In this document: positions 1-8,300 of the stretch, one piece after another | How positions within the stretch are numbered: the first letter of the stretch is position 1 | Layout: the number at the start of each line of letters is the position of its first letter | Assembly: GCA_963730395.1 (NCBI GenBank) | Contig: CAVSSK010000007.1 | Span: 239,029 to 303,028 of the forward strand | DNA from: Bog-473 sp963730395 | Lineage (GTDB): Bacteria > Actinomycetota > Acidimicrobiia > Acidimicrobiales > RAAP-2 | Reading direction: 5' to 3' | DNA length: 64,000 nucleotides | Program-made: the position numbers and the translations under genes | The notes under the pieces: generated by a model | What the model was told of the DNA's origin: nothing | Seen by the model: the letters and a program-made list of their open reading frames with translations, nothing else | Database searches by the model: none

Positions 1-155
1 GCGGCCTCTTTGGCGGCTTCGTCGCCGTGCTTCTTGCCGTTCCGATTGCCGCTTCGCTCCAGGTTGTGATCGTCGAGATCTGGAGAGCGACGGCGTCAAC
101 GCCTCCAGTAGAGGGAGGGCCAACGCCCAGCGCGTCCTCCTTAGGAGATAAGTAG
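1..155 (+). CDS. AI-2E family transporter, C-terminal end (partial)
   Basis: The first 50 complete codons, read from base 3, form the end of a membrane protein: a Gly-rich start (GLFGGFVAVLLAVPIAASLQ), then VVIVEIW and a hydrophilic tail before TAG at 153-155. The phrase GGF-LLAVPIAASLQ is the usual last transmembrane segment of AI-2E/PerM family exporters (PF01594). The start lies outside the window. The call rests on this short motif only. Confidence 0.55.
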   Translation, partial: GLFGGFVAVLLAVPIAASLQVVIVEIWRATASTPPVEGGPTPSASSLGDK

Positions 156-201
156 ATGACTGAGCCACGACTTCAAATCGTGTCCGAATGAGGAGGCTGT
201 C

Positions 202-1482
202 TTGACCCCTGAGTCCCCACTGATGGTTGAGAGCCGCGAAGAACTTGTGTTTCTCCTCGGCGAGGCCTGCGAAATTGAGCATGGCCTGATGTGTGAGTAC
301 CTCTATGCGCAGTTCACATTGAAACGCGGGGTAGAGGAGGGCCTCACTCCCGAACAGCTGACTCGGGTTCAGGCCTGGGAGACCTCCCTGATCGACATCA
401 TCAAGCAGGAGATGCTGCACCTGGCTCTGGCCACGAACATCCTGACCGCCGTCGGGGCAGCTCCTCACCTCGAGCGGCCTAACTTTCCGATCTCGTCCCG
501 CTGGTATCCGTCGGGGGTGCAGATAACGCTCCTGCCTTTCGGTGAACAGGCGCTTCGACATTTCATGTATCTCGAGCGTCCCGAGGGCATGGCGTTGTCG
601 GACGCTGAGTCCCTAGTCCCGACCCAGGAAGCCGAAGTCCGACGCATCGATGTCGAATCGCTCCTCGCGGTTCCCCAACCGTGGCAGACGGTCGGCCACC
701 TCTATCGGGGCATTGCTGCTGGTCTCTCCCATCTGTCAGAGCGCTACGGCGAAAGCGCGGTCTTCATCGGCCCACCGGCCGCGCAGGCCACTACCGAGAT
801 CTTCGAGTGGGAGGAGTTGACCGCAGTTACCGACCTCGCCTCCGCTCTCCGAGCGATTGATCTCATCGTCACACAAGGTGAGGGAGTGAGCGGGGATTGG
901 GTCGATGCACACTTTGGAAAATTCGTGGGGATTCTTGAGGACTTTCTGTCCGTCAAGGCCGCCAATCCAAACTTCAATCCTGTGCGGCCCGTCGAACCCG
1001 CCTATGTCCGGCTGCCGCCCGATGTCGATTCGGGAGCACTTATCGAGGAAGCGCTCACGGCGCAGGTTGCAGACTTCTGCAACGCTCTGTACGAGGTCAC
1101 GCTCCAAGTGTTGTGCCGGTATTACGCCCATTTTGACGAAACTGCGGCTGAACTCGACACATTGGCCAGAACGGCTAAGCATTTGATGAACTGGGTCTTG
1201 CGAATTGTCGCATCGGAACTCACAAAGCTGCCGATCGGTCCTTCGCAGCCTGGTCACACCGCTGGTCCTACTCTGGAAGTCGTCCGTCCCGCGTATTTCG
1301 TTCTTCCCCATCGCGAGCCCGCCTGGAGGATCCTCAAAGAACGCCTCGACGTTCTGACAGAGACCTGCAGCGCACTCGCCCGCGAACCTGCGCTTCCCGG
1401 TCTCTCTGGGATTCCAGAGAAGCTCGCTTCTATGACTGCGGAGTTCGGCGCGCACCTTGAGGAGCGCGGTGTCAACTCCTAA
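202..1482 (+). CDS. Ferritin-like domain protein (VioB/RebD-type)
   Basis: A 426-residue protein begins at TTG 202, with AGGAGG at 191-196. Residues 13-110 form a ferritin-like four-helix domain with acidic and His positions that could bind two metals: EIEHGLMCEYLYA at 24-36, then EMLHL and a following helix. This matches the ferritin-like domain (PF12902) found in iminophenyl-pyruvate dimer synthases such as VioB and RebD and in many uncharacterised actinobacterial proteins. A second helical part, residues 290-420, has no family I recognise. The substrate is unknown. An 11-codon frame with its own AGGAG (156-191) precedes it and ends at the Shine-Dalgarno sequence. Confidence 0.75.
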   Translation: MTPESPLMVESREELVFLLGEACEIEHGLMCEYLYAQFTLKRGVEEGLTPEQLTRVQAWETSLIDIIKQEMLHLALATNILTAVGAAPHLERPNFPISSRWYPSGVQITLLPFGEQALRHFMYLERPEGMALSDAESLVPTQEAEVRRIDVESLLAVPQPWQTVGHLYRGIAAGLSHLSERYGESAVFIGPPAAQATTEIFEWEELTAVTDLASALRAIDLIVTQGEGVSGDWVDAHFGKFVGILEDFLSVKAANPNFNPVRPVEPAYVRLPPDVDSGALIEEALTAQVADFCNALYEVTLQVLCRYYAHFDETAAELDTLARTAKHLMNWVLRIVASELTKLPIGPSQPGHTAGPTLEVVRPAYFVLPHREPAWRILKERLDVLTETCSALAREPALPGLSGIPEKLASMTAEFGAHLEERGVNS

Positions 1483-1556
1483 GCACGATCGCGACCAGAT
1501 AGGAGGGCGAGAATTGTGATGGAGCGGATTGGAGCGGAGAGCACGAGGCGCAGCAG

Positions 1557-2501
1557 ATGAAGGTGACCGCCGCCCGGCTGGTTGAGCACGGCAAGCCCGT
1601 GCAGGTGGAGGTGGTCGACCTCCCCGAACCGGGCGAAGGTGAGGTGATTGTGGATCTGGCCTTCGCCGGTGTGAACCCAGTCGACCGTTACGGCGCCCTT
1701 GGGCGGGTGGCGGCCGACGGACCAGTGCCCCGCACGCTGGGGACCGAGGCATCCGGTTGGGTGAACGGGCACGCAGTGATGGTGGGGGGTCACGGGGTGG
1801 GGACCCGCCGTGACGGACTGTGGGCCACTCAAGCGATCGTTCCGGAGGAGTCCCTCATCGACATCCCTGAGGGCGTCCGTCTCGAACATGCGGCGGCAAT
1901 GGGCGTGGCCGGAGCGACGGCATGGTGCACCGTTACCGAGGTGGCGAAGGTGACCTCGGAAGACAGGGTCCTGATTCTGGGCGCCAGTGGTGGGGTCGGG
2001 TCCATCGCGGTCTCGGTGGCCCGAGCTCTCGGGGCCACCGTATGGGGCCAGACCGAGACCTCGGGCAAAGCCAGTTGGGTACTCGACCGGGGAGCTGACC
2101 GGGTCGTATCAGCCGGCCCCGACGGCCTCGTCGACGCTGTGCGTGAGCTCCGGCCCACCGTGGTCATCGATCCTCTTGGCGACGGCTTCTTCGGCGCAGC
2201 TGTGGAGTCACTGGCTGAGAGAGGTCGGCTCGTCATCTTCGGAACGTCAGCGGGAGACCGAGGTGAGGTGCCGCTTCAGGCGCTGTATCGCAAGGGCCTC
2301 ACCGTCTACGGCTACGGCGGTTTGCTCGACAATGACGAGACCAGGACCCGACACACCACCGAGGCTCTCGAAGCGGCGCGGGACGGCCGCCTCAAGGTGG
2401 TCGTCGAACGGATCATGGCACTGGGTCAAGTGAATGACGCACTCGGGCTTCTGGCCGAGCGCAACGTGCTGGGCAAGCTCGTCCTGGACCTTCGGGGATA
2501 G
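1557..2501 (+). CDS. Zinc-binding-type (MDR) NADPH:quinone reductase-like oxidoreductase
   Basis: A 314-residue medium-chain dehydrogenase/reductase. The N-terminal GroES-like domain contains GEGEVIVDLAFAGVNPVDRY; the Rossmann domain has the nucleotide motif ILGASGGVGSIAVSVARALGA, followed by VVIDPLGDGFFG. The cysteine ligands for the catalytic and structural zinc of alcohol dehydrogenases are absent, so it belongs with zinc-free quinone oxidoreductases or enoyl reductases. It probably reduces an alpha,beta-unsaturated carbonyl with NADPH. It converges on the SDR at 2536-3282. The ATG at 1557 follows GCACGAGG, a weak ribosome site. Confidence 0.8.
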   Translation: MKVTAARLVEHGKPVQVEVVDLPEPGEGEVIVDLAFAGVNPVDRYGALGRVAADGPVPRTLGTEASGWVNGHAVMVGGHGVGTRRDGLWATQAIVPEESLIDIPEGVRLEHAAAMGVAGATAWCTVTEVAKVTSEDRVLILGASGGVGSIAVSVARALGATVWGQTETSGKASWVLDRGADRVVSAGPDGLVDAVRELRPTVVIDPLGDGFFGAAVESLAERGRLVIFGTSAGDRGEVPLQALYRKGLTVYGYGGLLDNDETRTRHTTEALEAARDGRLKVVVERIMALGQVNDALGLLAERNVLGKLVLDLRG

Positions 2502-2535
2502 CCGGCGCCGGAGCCGGACTGATGGCTCAGCGTTT

Positions 2536-3282
2536 TTATGCAAGTGTTGCAGTCATCCCGCCATCAACCGGGATGACTGCTCCGGTGATGTAGCTCGCTC
2601 GATCGGAGCAGAGAAATGCCGCCAACTCGGCCACTTCCTCCGGCTGGCCACCTCGCTTAAGCGCTGTGCCCTGTACGAGCTGGGGATGCCGGGCCGCGGC
2701 ACCCGGACCTCCAGACATCTCGGTCTCGATGAAGCCTGGGCAGATGGCAATGGCCCGAATGCCCTTGGAGCCGTATTCGACGGCTGCGGCCTTCGTGAGC
2801 GCGATGGCACCGGCCTTGGCGGCGGAGTACACGCTCACAGGAAAGGGCGTGGCGTTCATCCCCCCGGTCGATGACCAGTTGAGGATCACGCCACCACCTG
2901 TGGGGAGCATGGCTCTGATGCCGTGTTTGGTTCCGAGCATGACGCTTCTCAAGTCGGCATCCATGATGCGGTCGTACTCGTCCATGGAGACCTCGGCCAA
3001 CTCTCCCGCACTGCCGATGCCGGCCACATTCAGGACGGCGTCGATGCGTCCGAAGGCGTCAAGGGCTGCCGCGAACATCGCTTCGACCTGATCCTCCTTG
3101 GTGACATCGCACTGAAACGGCACGACCGCCTCGCCAAGTTCGGCGGCCGTCTCCTCCTGGCGACCACTGATGTCGGCGGCGAGTACTCGAGCACCCTCGC
3201 GTACGAAAACTTTCGTCGACGCCCTCGCCATACCGGACCCTGCGCCGGTGATGATGACGAACTTGCCTTCTAACTCAGTCAT
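2536..3282 (-). CDS. SDR family NAD(P)-dependent oxidoreductase
   Basis: A 248-residue classical short-chain dehydrogenase. The coenzyme motif is TGAGSGMA at residues 12-19, with Met in place of the usual Ile. VLNVAG takes the place of NNAG; NWSS supplies the catalytic Ser region; YSAAK is the Tyr-Lys pair; the C-terminal end IPVDGGM is typical. It likely oxidises a secondary alcohol in the catabolic cluster. It is transcribed divergently from the P450 at 3411, and the shared 128-bp gap holds the palindrome at 3320-3333. Confidence 0.88.
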   Translation of the reverse strand: MTELEGKFVIITGAGSGMARASTKVFVREGARVLAADISGRQEETAAELGEAVVPFQCDVTKEDQVEAMFAAALDAFGRIDAVLNVAGIGSAGELAEVSMDEYDRIMDADLRSVMLGTKHGIRAMLPTGGGVILNWSSTGGMNATPFPVSVYSAAKAGAIALTKAAAVEYGSKGIRAIAICPGFIETEMSGGPGAAARHPQLVQGTALKRGGQPEEVAELAAFLCSDRASYITGAVIPVDGGMTATLA

Positions 3283-3319
3283 TCCGCTCCCTCCCTGTTC
3301 ACCCGTCCGACGCCGAGAC

Positions 3320-3333
3320 TAGCCGATCGGCTA
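3320..3333. promoter_or_regulatory. Palindromic operator TAGCCGATCGGCTA (copy 1)
   Basis: A perfect 14-bp palindrome in the divergent SDR/P450 promoter. The identical sequence is at 4653-4666 and an 11/14 match at 6885-6898, in front of a TetR gene. Repeated use before neighbouring genes suggests a TetR-type operator (inference). Confidence 0.65.
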
Positions 3334-3410
3334 CTATCGCAAGCCTGGTTGACGAAGCCACAGAGGGCTGTGCGAAAGCGCGAACGCTCGCTCCAGCAGG
3401 GAGAAAAGCG

Positions 3411-4601
3411 ATGACAATGACCGACGTCTACTACGACCCCTACGACCGTGAGATCGACGCGGATCCCTATCCCGTCTATGCCCGGCTCAGAGAAGAAGCG
3501 CCGTTGTATTACAACGAAGAGCACAACTTCTATGCCGTCAGTCGCTTCGAGGACGTCCAGCGCGGGCTCCTCGACCGGCAGATCTTCAGTTCCGCTCGTG
3601 GCTCGGTACTCGAGTTCATCAAGGCAAACATTGAGATACCACCAGGGATAGTGATCTTCGAGGACCCTCCGCTGCACGATGTGCATCGCGGTCTGCTCTC
3701 CCGAGTGTTCACGCCGAAGAAGATGCTTGCCCTCGAGGAGAAGGTCCGAGAGTTCTGTGGAAGCGTTCTCGATCCCCTTGTCGGCGCCGGTGGTCTCGAC
3801 TTCGTCGCTGACCTCGGGGAGCAGATCCCGATGCGCACGATCGGAATGCTTCTTGGTGTCCCCGAATCCGATCAAGAGGAAGCCCGCGACCGCGCCAACG
3901 CTTCGCTGCGAACCGATCCGGGCAAACCAATGGAGGTATCGGCAGACAACATCGGACAGGCGGATTTCTTCTCCGACTACATCGACTGGCGAGCGACCCA
4001 TCCATCCGACGACCTGATGTCCGAATTGTTGTTCGTCGAATTTGAAGACGAGCACGGCACAACGCGAAAGCTCACCCGTGACGAGGTTCTCATGTATGTG
4101 AGCGTTGTGTCCGGCGCCGGCAACGAGACGACGAATCGTCTCATCGGTTGGATGGGCAAAGTGCTCGCAGAGCACCCTGATCAGCGTCGCCAGCTGACCG
4201 AGGATCGCTCCCTCATCCCCGATGCCATCGAGGAGCTTCTGCGCTTCGAGCCGCCCACGCCACACGTCGCCCGCTACGTCGCACACGACGTCGAACTGCA
4301 CGACCGGACCGTGCCGGCCGGCAGCGCCATGATCTGCCTCACGGGTTCCGCCAACCGCGACGGAGACAAATACGTGGACCCCGATCGGTTCGACATCCAT
4401 CGTGACATCGGTCAACACCTCACATTCGGCTACGGCATCCACTTCTGTCTGGGCGCTGCCCTGGCGCGGATGGAAGGTCGCGTCACTCTGGACGAAGTCT
4501 TGAAGCGGTTCCCACAATGGGAGGTCGATTGGGACAACATCCGACGAGCTCCCACGTCGACCGTGCGGGGATGGGAATCGCTGCCGGTCATCACCGCCTG
4601 A
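3411..4601 (+). CDS. Cytochrome P450 (CYP), class I bacterial type
   Basis: A 396-residue soluble P450. The haem loop FGYGIHFCLGAALAR starts at residue 339 with ligand Cys346. The I-helix has the normal oxygen-activating motif AGNETT, and the K-helix ExxR is present in EELLRFE. It would hydroxylate a hydrophobic substrate using electrons from a ferredoxin; the nearest candidate is the 3Fe-4S ferredoxin at 25363. The start is ATG 3411; an in-frame ATG at 3417 is an alternative. The palindrome 78 bp upstream suggests control by the TetR at 6271. Confidence 0.93.
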   Translation: MTMTDVYYDPYDREIDADPYPVYARLREEAPLYYNEEHNFYAVSRFEDVQRGLLDRQIFSSARGSVLEFIKANIEIPPGIVIFEDPPLHDVHRGLLSRVFTPKKMLALEEKVREFCGSVLDPLVGAGGLDFVADLGEQIPMRTIGMLLGVPESDQEEARDRANASLRTDPGKPMEVSADNIGQADFFSDYIDWRATHPSDDLMSELLFVEFEDEHGTTRKLTRDEVLMYVSVVSGAGNETTNRLIGWMGKVLAEHPDQRRQLTEDRSLIPDAIEELLRFEPPTPHVARYVAHDVELHDRTVPAGSAMICLTGSANRDGDKYVDPDRFDIHRDIGQHLTFGYGIHFCLGAALARMEGRVTLDEVLKRFPQWEVDWDNIRRAPTSTVRGWESLPVITA

Positions 4602-4652
4602 CAGAGCACTCGTTGGTATCCCTCAAAGTACCGGCAGAGGTTGTCGGGTGAA

Positions 4653-4666
4653 TAGCCGATCGGCTA
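4653..4666. promoter_or_regulatory. Palindromic operator TAGCCGATCGGCTA (copy 2)
   Basis: Identical to the palindrome at 3320-3333. It ends 36 bp before the GTG start of the DapB-like gene, a position suited to repression of the 4703-6231 operon. Confidence 0.65.
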
Positions 4667-4702
4667 CCCTGCGTACGCCGAATCGAGGGAGGGAGAGGGT
4701 AC

Positions 4703-5797
4703 GTGGACACATCGAGATACCGCGTCATCCAGTGGGCGACGGGTAACACCGGCCAGCGGGCCCTCCGCGAGGTGATCCGCTATCCGGCCCTTGAGCTCGT
4801 CGGGGTGCGGGTCTATGACGACTCGAAGAACGCCGTCGATGCGGGGGAGTTGTGTGGGGAAAGTGCAACTGGCGTCCACGCCACGACAGACCGCGAGGTT
4901 GTTCTCAAGCTCGAAGCGGACTGCTGCATTTACATGCCTCGAGCGACAGGCAGAGGCCAGACTCGAGCTGGGCTCAGCGAAGACGAGCTTGTCGAAGACG
5001 TAGTTGCGTTACTCGTTGCTGGTACAAACGTCGTTTCTACCTGCAGCGATCTGTTCGCCCGCGGAGTCCGTCTGAGCAGTTCCAACTTGGCCCGAGTCCT
5101 TGCGGCCTGCGAGAGTGGCGGCGCGTCGGTATGGGCAAGCGGGAGTGATCCCGGCTTCGTGACCGAGACCCTCCCCATGGCGCTGTTGTCGATCCAGCGA
5201 AAGGTCGACCTGATCGAGATCGAGGAGTTTGGGGACCTCTCGCACCGACCTTCGGCGCACATGGTCATGGAGCAGATGCGATTCGGGAAGCCGCTGGAGG
5301 ATTTTGATCCCGAGCGCCGCAAGAACCACCTGTTCGGCGAATACCAGCCGCCGCTCAGCGTGTTGGCCGACTTGGCCGGCTTCGAAATCGACGAATGGAT
5401 CGGCGAGGGTGGCGTCGCCGCGGCCAAGAAAGACATGATGATTGTGGCCGGTGAGATCAAAGCCGGGACTGCAGCGGCGCAGCGGGTTGTCGTCACGGGC
5501 CGCAGCAAGGGCATCGATCGGATCCGTTTCACGCAGTACGGCTTCGTGGCCATGGATGTCGAACCCGATTGGGGTCTGCAGCCGACTGGTTGGCGGATCC
5601 GGATCCACGGTGATGCGCCGATCGACATGAGCATGCCGTTCCCGGTGCCACTCGATGACCTGGCGTCATTCGTGCCTGCCTACAACGCCAACGGCCTGGT
5701 GAACGCAGTCCCCTACGTGTGCGCCGCCCGGCCCGGAATGCTCACAGCCGAAGACCTTCCGCACATCTTGCCGCGCGGTTCCCGTCCGACTGACTGA
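4703..5797 (+). CDS. DapB-like NAD(P)-dependent dehydrogenase family protein
   Basis: A 364-residue protein starting at GTG 4703. The N-terminus YRVIQWATGNTGQRALREV is a Rossmann nucleotide site of the kind in dihydrodipicolinate reductases and amine dehydrogenase-like proteins. It is longer than true DapB (about 245-270 residues) and matches the family often found in mycobacterial lipid/steroid catabolic loci, whose reaction is largely unknown. A role in lysine synthesis is unlikely, because its neighbours are P450, SDR and NTF2-like genes and it follows a palindromic operator. It is likely co-transcribed with the gene at 5812. Confidence 0.72.
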   Translation: MDTSRYRVIQWATGNTGQRALREVIRYPALELVGVRVYDDSKNAVDAGELCGESATGVHATTDREVVLKLEADCCIYMPRATGRGQTRAGLSEDELVEDVVALLVAGTNVVSTCSDLFARGVRLSSSNLARVLAACESGGASVWASGSDPGFVTETLPMALLSIQRKVDLIEIEEFGDLSHRPSAHMVMEQMRFGKPLEDFDPERRKNHLFGEYQPPLSVLADLAGFEIDEWIGEGGVAAAKKDMMIVAGEIKAGTAAAQRVVVTGRSKGIDRIRFTQYGFVAMDVEPDWGLQPTGWRIRIHGDAPIDMSMPFPVPLDDLASFVPAYNANGLVNAVPYVCAARPGMLTAEDLPHILPRGSRPTD

Positions 5798-5811
5798 GGG
5801 ACGGCAACGCA

Positions 5812-6231
5812 ATGAGCGAGACACATAGCCCAACTGTCGGAACTGCTGAAGGTGCGGGACCACTGACGCGCAAGGTCCTCGAATATGACGAGACCATGAA
5901 GAGCCTGGTGGCTGAGTTCGAAAACCCCACAAATTGGTCCCCTTTGGTTGAATACGTCGCCGTAGACGACTTCGAACGGGTCGGCACGTTTCTCGAGGTG
6001 CAGAACTGGGACCAGTACACGGAGATGCTGACGCGGTGGGCCTCGGTCACGGAGTCATTCGAGACCACGGTGAGGCGGATCTCCGAGACGGGGGTGTTGG
6101 TCTATTACGAGATCGAAGAGCGCCACTTTCGAGGCGACAACGTCAACGTCATCAACTCGCTGACCGTCTTCGAATTCGATGCGCACGACAAAATCCGCCG
6201 TCTGAACGTCTACTTGCAGCAGGCGCGTTAG
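5812..6231 (+). CDS. NTF2-like / SnoaL-fold protein
   Basis: A 139-residue single-domain protein 14 bp after the DapB-like gene. The alternating pattern (VLEYDETMKSLV, WSPLVEYVAVDDFERVG, VLVYYEIEERHFRG, VINSLTVFEFDAHDKIRRL) fits the nuclear transport factor 2 / SnoaL cone fold. Such proteins act as small isomerases, hydratases or epoxide hydrolases, or as binding partners; no catalytic pair can be assigned here. The position suggests it acts on a product of the P450 or the dehydrogenase. Confidence 0.6.
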   Translation: MSETHSPTVGTAEGAGPLTRKVLEYDETMKSLVAEFENPTNWSPLVEYVAVDDFERVGTFLEVQNWDQYTEMLTRWASVTESFETTVRRISETGVLVYYEIEERHFRGDNVNVINSLTVFEFDAHDKIRRLNVYLQQAR

Positions 6232-6270
6232 CGAATACCCCCGCGACGACTGGCTGCCGCCTCGCCCGTC

Positions 6271-6861
6271 TCAGACAGGTAAAGAGAGAAAACGCCGCGC
6301 CAGACGCAGGAGTTCGGTTCGCACCAGCTCATCGTCGAGGTCGGCGACGAAGGGGTGCATTACCGCACCGCTGATTGCGGCGATGAGCATGACGGTCCGT
6401 ACGCGGGCTTCTGGTCCCGAATCATCTCCGACCAGTATCTGACGCAGGCGATGCATCACGTCACGAAATGTGTCGTGATCAGCGAAGAACCCAACGATCA
6501 CTGGATCGCTGAGAATGGTGCTGGCACTACGTCCCCGGTCGACGGCGAGATCGACGATGCCGACGATGAGCGAATCACGTGCCCGCTTTGAGGAGGATTC
6601 CATTTCGGCGACCTCGATGACCGCCTCTAACCTCCCCAGCTCGGATTCAGCGGCGGCCAGGATAATCTCGTCTTTTGACTTGTACTGGTGGTAAACGGCC
6701 GCCTTGGTCACACCGATTTCGTCGGCGATCATCTGCAGCGACGTTCCGCCAACTCCGTAACGGGCAAACAGGTCCATGGCAGCTGTGATGACCCGGGTTT
6801 GTGCCGCGCTCAGAGGGGTCGATCGGCTCTTCTCAACTGTTGCGGCACTCGTGGGATGCAC
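6271..6861 (-). CDS. TetR/AcrR family transcriptional regulator
   Basis: A 196-residue regulator with an N-terminal TetR helix-turn-helix at about residues 18-64: TRVITAAMDLFARYGVGGTS, then MIADEIGVTKAAVYHQYKSKDEI. The C-terminal ligand-binding half is helical and divergent, as usual. It is convergent with the NTF2-like gene. A degenerate copy of the TAGCCGATCGGCTA palindrome lies 24-37 bp upstream of its start, consistent with autoregulation and control of 2536-6231. Confidence 0.88.
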   Translation of the reverse strand: MHPTSAATVEKSRSTPLSAAQTRVITAAMDLFARYGVGGTSLQMIADEIGVTKAAVYHQYKSKDEIILAAAESELGRLEAVIEVAEMESSSKRARDSLIVGIVDLAVDRGRSASTILSDPVIVGFFADHDTFRDVMHRLRQILVGDDSGPEARVRTVMLIAAISGAVMHPFVADLDDELVRTELLRLARRFLSLPV

Positions 6862-6884
6862 CAGGGCAGCATATTCCCCAGGGC

Positions 6885-6898
6885 TGGCCGATTGACTA
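6885..6898. promoter_or_regulatory. Degenerate operator TGGCCGATTGACTA before tetR gene
   Basis: Matches TAGCCGATCGGCTA at 11 of 14 positions and lies just upstream of the minus-strand TetR gene (start 6861). It is probably a weaker autoregulatory site (inference). Confidence 0.45.
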
Positions 6899-7395
6899 AG
6901 TCACGTTCACCTCTCTGCTGTGATCGGCGCGATGGTCTGCTCACCGCCCCGCCGAAGTTGCAGCGCCTCGCCGGCCGACCTTCCGACTTTTGGAGAGAGC
7001 GATCTACTACAGCTACGCATTGGGTCGAGAGGGCGGAGGGACGCGGTTGTGTATTTGCCTTCGTTCCATCTGCTCGGAGTTCGCCAGGATGCCCGTGGTC
7101 TGGTCGCCGACCCCGAGGCTGAGCGCCTTCCGAAATGCAGTGGAGACCGTTCAATGGTGTATTTGATCTTTCGTCTGAGCGCGACCGATGAGAGAGCTGG
7201 CACGATGCAAGGCAGTACAGGGTCAGTTGCCGAAAAGGAGAATCTCCCTCTACTATCGAGCAGCGGCCAATCGGAATGTCGGATTGCAAGACCCCTTAGT
7301 GGGACAAGGGACCCGACGTCGTCTCATCGGTGCAAGTCAGTTGAAGGTGTATCGCAAAGACCCGATGCGGAACGCTCGGTCGGAGAGGAGGATCG
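6899..7395. other. Intergenic stretch without a convincing gene
   Basis: About 500 bp between the TetR gene and the enoyl-CoA hydratase. Several open frames exist on both strands, but none has a plausible composition, start site or recognisable domain. A short minus-strand stretch (around 7080-7150, reading ...KALSLGVGDQTTGIL) could be a decayed gene; I cannot assign it. The end contains GGAGAGGAGGAT, the ribosome site for the next gene. Confidence 0.5.
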
Positions 7396-8218
7396 GTGGA
7401 CCCAGAGTTTGTGAGGTATGAGGCGGGCGAGGGGATCGCGGTGATCCTTCTTGACCGGCCACAGGCTGCCAATGCTCAGAACCCCCAAGTGCTCCAGGAG
7501 CTCGACGCTGCGTGGACGCGCGCCGACGAGGATGCTGATGTGCGCGTGGTGGTGTTCAGAACGGAGGGAAAGCATTTCTCGGCTGGTCACGACATGCAGG
7601 GTGGGGGAGATCCATCGCTTGGCCCGCGTCGCGTGGACGGAGCCCTGACGGTTGACACGTACTTCGACTGGGAGGAGCGGGGCTATCTGCACTACGCAGA
7701 ACGGTGGCGCAAGCTCGTGAAACCCTCGATTGCCGCAGTTCAGGGAAAGTGCATTGCGGCAGGGTTGATGCTTTGCTGGCCTTGTGACCTCATTGTGGCC
7801 AGCGAGAACGCGGCAATTCTCGGATCCCGTTGGTTTGATGGGTATGCCAGGAATTGAATTCTTTGCCCATCCTTGGGAATTCGGCCCCCGTCGAGCCAAG
7901 CAGATTCTCTTCACAGCGTCGACGCTCTCGGCGCAAGATGCCAGAGAATGCGGCATGGTCAATGAAGTCGTTCCGCTTGAAAACCTCAACTCACGCGTTA
8001 TGGAGATAGCTCGACAGATCGCTCGAATGGATCCCTGGGCCGTGAGGCTAGCCAAGCGGTCCGTCAATGCAGCCATGGACACGATGGGTTTCTCTCACTC
8101 GATACAGACAAACTTTGACATCCACCATCTCGGCCATGCGCGGGCGATCGCCAAGACGGCGGGGCAGACCTCTGTCTTGGCGGATTTGGCAGATATGAAG
8201 CGGAACTCGAGCAGCTAG
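7396..8218 (+). pseudogene. Enoyl-CoA hydratase/isomerase, frameshifted
   Basis: Crotonase-family gene in two frames. The first part (GTG 7396 to about 7815) has VILLDRP, the oxyanion-hole segment EGKHFSAGHDM and CIAAGLMLCWPCDLIVASENA. From about 7818 the match continues one base out of frame: FSDPVGLMGMPGIEFFAHP through to the TAG at 8216-8218. One extra base in or near GCAATTC at 7815-7822 explains the break. The full protein would be about 273 residues, normal for the family. It would hydrate an enoyl-CoA in the degradation pathway. Either a recent mutation or a sequence error; the downstream half is uncorrupted. Confidence 0.8.
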
Positions 8219-8300
8219 GCCGCTTCGATTGGCGAGGATGGCGGTTACGACCAGCTAGAATCGGGTTTGCCTCCATCGAGAATGGCGACTGCCCGGAATT

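Noticed and set aside
736..1752. Minus-strand frame of 338 codons across the ferritin-like gene
   Set aside because: Overlaps two well-supported plus-strand genes; no domain and Arg/Pro-rich product.
3279..4517. Long minus-strand open frame opposite the P450 gene
   Set aside because: Its product has no recognisable domain, while the plus strand encodes a complete P450; it is an antisense shadow of biased codon use.
6232..6245. CsoR-type half-site ATACCCCC
   Set aside because: No matching GGGTAT half follows; it lies between convergent gene ends in the left half.
6920..7414. Plus-strand frame of 164 codons in the gap before the enoyl-CoA hydratase
   Set aside because: No ribosome site, overlaps the hydratase start, and the product is Ser/Arg-rich without recognisable segments.
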